Source of the DNA: Coprinopsis marcescibilis
Taxonomy: Eukaryota; Basidiomycota; Agaricomycetes; Agaricales; Psathyrellaceae
DNA: 34,837 nt
NCBI GenBank assembly: GCA_004369085.1
Contig: ML210405.1
Span: forward strand, 1 to 34,837
Direction of reading: 5' to 3'
Part shown: in pieces, positions 32,291-34,837 of the stretch
How the letters are laid out: the number at the start of each line of letters is the position of its first letter
How positions within the stretch are numbered: the first letter of the stretch is position 1
The notes under the pieces: generated by a model
What the model was told of the DNA's origin: nothing
Seen by the model: only the letters and a program-made list of their open reading frames with translations
Databases searched by the model: none
Program-made: the position numbers and the translations under genes

Positions 32291-34837
32291 CGCCGGAACA
32301 GGAGAAATGAAATGAAAAACTGGATTGCTGATACCCAAATCTCTTGCCTTTAAACAATTCCCCAGCGGCTTCAAGTGCCCGCCAGAATGTGTAGGAACAT
32401 TGTCAACTGCGGATATCCGGTAGGTGGACCATGCGAAACCCGCTGACCAGGTACTGCTTGGCAACACGGCATTGTCAGAAGTCGGGTGGAAATACGGCCA
32501 GTCTTCGCCATGAGCGCCCATTCGGTGATCGCTTGTCTTCGAACGGTGGTACTTTGACAGTTGCTAGGAGGCATACTAGAACGCGACTTGGGCATACTCT
32601 CGAGAAAAAAAGGGTAGCTAAGCGTGTAGCCAACATACCTCGCGCATTCAAAGCCAGAGGCCAGCATTCGCGGTTCATCCCATCCTACGATATTAGTGCG
32701 GGTTTGACGGGGGCATTGTCAAAGACCGTTTCAAAACGGCCAATTTCTACCGTCGTGTCTGAACTAGATGGTTGACCTAGATACGTGATGTGTGCACTGG
32801 ATTCAATGATGTACATACACAAGCTTGAAACCCTTGTCAGCAAATGCCATGAAGATTTTAGCTATAAGCATACCTGGCTCATAGCAAGTGATAGTTTGGA
32901 AGCCGCTACTAGTAATCTCAGCTACTACCTTGTTACACACACACAGCTCCACTGGATAGAGTCTTCGATTCTACCCTGATGCGTGCTTCCTATGCCCGCG
33001 CATTCCGGCTTAACTATTACTGCCCGCCAACACGATATATGCTTTCTGGTTGGGGTTTCGTTTGTGAGGAGTGAAGCTTTGAAGGCGAATAAAGAGGGGA
33101 CATCCGAAACCCATTGCGTGGGAATCATTACGCTGATGGGCCGAGGGCTACCAACACAGCTTCGGCAATCTTCTGAAACTGCGCCATCGCGCCATCATCA
33201 GCCGACCTCCACAAAAGGGAAGGCCGCCCTTGAATTCCATGATATCACGACTGTTACGTACAATGGGATTAACTAAGTTTAAGCAGCGATGCATCGCTCT
33301 ATGTAACTGAATACAGGTATACTTCCAAGTTAATGGGACCATTGGGCCCCACTTCATTCGCAACTCACAACTTTGATGCAAGCAGATGCAATTTCACGAA
33401 GATATGACGATGAAAATGAAGTTTGACGGATTGCGAGGCAGCGACGCGAACGACGCAATGCAGAGTCTTGCACAGGACGCGCACGTGACCCCGCTCTGCT
33501 TTGACACGAGCCACCACCTCGCCGTATCAGCTCGAATTCCAGTCAGCTCAGTCCTCATCTCTTTCTGACACTCTCCTTACCTCTTAAGCACTGATTTTGC
33601 GACCCACCCACCACTTCCCTCTTTCTTAACCCACATTATTCCCAATCTCTCCATTTACGGAGAGAATGCTTCGACCATGAAAGGATGTCATTGTATTATT
33701 CTGAGACAGTTATGGCATCCGATTTGAGGAATTGAACATCTTTGACAAATGTTCCGCATGGCAAGCCCGGAATACATGGATAATGGGATAGACATTCTGA
33801 GCTGGAACACAATGCAAGGGTTTGGGTCATTGGTTGGTCATTGGTAACCATTGAATCGGATCTGAGGGTAGTCTGGAGTCTGTACCGATAAATCTGCAAT
33901 ACCCAACTCTTACATAAATTGTGTCTTGTGCACTCGAAAACTCATTCGGCACTCAATGTACATTGCGTAAAGTGTCAACAGCCATTTGGATTGTTTCGAT
34001 GGTAATATCAAGTTGCAACATCATCTCCACATTCGACATTGCTATTCTCAGCTTTCGCGATTGTTTAACTCTCATTCTCCCTAATTAAGACCAAATGTAC
34101 CGCACATGTGCACTTTGGCCATCAGACACGTTGAATGACAAGATGCTGGAATTCATACTTACGATGTATCTCGAACATTGATCCTCCATACGCTCACAGT
34201 GCTCGAACAACAATCACATACTTTGCCACTTGCAAAATTGCCCCTCCTAGGCCCATACTTAGTGTCGGTTCACTTCAAAATCGTGATGAGATACTTGATT
34301 CATCGCCCGGCATTGAAAAACACTCGGTTAACCACTTCAATTCCAACCTCTAGATGTACCGTGTACAGCGACGCTTGCATCAGTGATCACAACACACCTT
34401 ATGATTACTTCAACGCGTCCAAAGACACTCATATTAATCAGCATACGAGTCTCAGAGAACTCTCTAACGGGGGCAAACCAACAAATTCCTTTGATGTGGC
34501 GTACAAAGTTGTATCGGTTCTGAAGTGACACCACACTTTATTTGATCAAGGCACTCTCTTTGCGAATTTGCGCATGGCACAACCAAGTTCACTTCTGAGA
34601 CGGAGACAACGGATTCGCCTCCTCCTCCTCCACGGCTCATGCAAAGCATACTTGTGTGGAGTGGGATTTGAAGGGACCTGGGAATCACATTTACGAAGAC
34701 TTCCCGCCCGCCCGGGCTAGCCGTCTGGCGGTCTCCCTTCTCCCCACGACCTGGAGATTTGGCTCGAGCCTCCTGCCGGAGCCTCTCCACCCCCAACTAC
34801 ACCACACAAGTGTGTTGGGTGCACATGATGCCGTTAA
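32291..34837. other. No supported gene; GC-rich element at the right edge
   Basis: The first roughly 150 nt are the promoter side of the secreted-protein gene, with a TTTAAAGG element on the minus strand about 60 nt upstream of its ATG. From there to 34600 only short frames without motifs are seen. The last 200 nt (about 34620-34830) are GC-rich and clearly different in composition, with a palindrome GGCTCGAGCC (34761-34770), CACACAAGTGTGTTG (34804-34818) and CCCGCCCGCCCGGGC (34705-34719). They may be a small repeat element. Confidence 0.4.

Noticed and set aside
1..34837. CRISPR arrays, prophage or bacterial operons
   Set aside because: Intron-rich eukaryotic genes throughout; the repeats found are exon/intron or tandem duplications, not spacer arrays.
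1..34837. tRNA or rRNA genes
   Set aside because: No stretch had a convincing A box plus B box at normal spacing with a cloverleaf; the nearest case, near 34.8 kb, has the wrong spacing.

Overview
The window looks like nuclear DNA of an agaricomycete (mushroom-class) basidiomycete. Genes are split by many very short introns (mostly 48-105 nt, GT-AG, often with a CTAAC-like branch site), genes lie on both strands, and there are no operons. The protein types also fit: a GRC3 kinase, an F-box protein, an MFS anion permease, a DUF6534-like relic, and many Ser/Pro/Thr-rich single-pass membrane proteins. A Rhizoctonia-like (Cantharellales) source is my guess from protein style only.

Layout, left to right. 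1-2.0 kb: mostly empty, with a decayed DUF6534-like membrane-protein relic. 2.1-6.5 kb (-): the polynucleotide 5'-kinase GRC3, interrupted by an unusually long repeat-filled intron (1,382 nt). 7.6-12.9 kb (+): three copies of an intronless family with a signal peptide, one membrane segment and a PPxY tail. Copies 1 and 2 lie in a roughly 2-kb tandem duplication; copy 3 is frameshifted. A relic of the duplicated upstream leader lies near 14.5 kb. 13.2-13.8 kb (-): an unknown 186-aa protein. 16.2-18.9 kb (+): a 14-exon MFS transporter of the allantoate/anion permease type, with a 12-nt microexon. 19.4-23.7 kb (-): two tandem paralogues of a second single-pass membrane family, sharing intron positions and a juxtamembrane domain. 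In the longer one the ectodomain grew by tandem duplication of whole exon+intron units. 25.3-26.8 kb (+): an F-box protein. 27.5-28.8 kb (+): a disordered Ser/Pro-rich protein of unknown function. 30.0-32.3 kb (-): a secreted protein made of two near-identical six-cysteine modules joined by duplicated exons. 32.3-34.8 kb: no gene that I can support.

Two themes connect the region. First, five single-pass surface proteins from two families lie within 16 kb. Four end in a PPxY motif and the fifth has PPSW at the same place. PPxY is the known ligand of WW domains such as those of Rsp5/Nedd4 ubiquitin ligases, so I infer, without proof, surface proteins whose turnover or signalling is WW-dependent. 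Second, two unrelated genes (21.5-23.7 kb and 30.0-32.3 kb) lengthened their extracellular parts by copying phase-symmetric exons together with their introns.

Exon joins for the MFS, F-box, disordered, secreted and two tandem membrane genes were built by hand. Each gives an uninterrupted frame with consistent phase and a total length divisible by three, but no transcript data were available.
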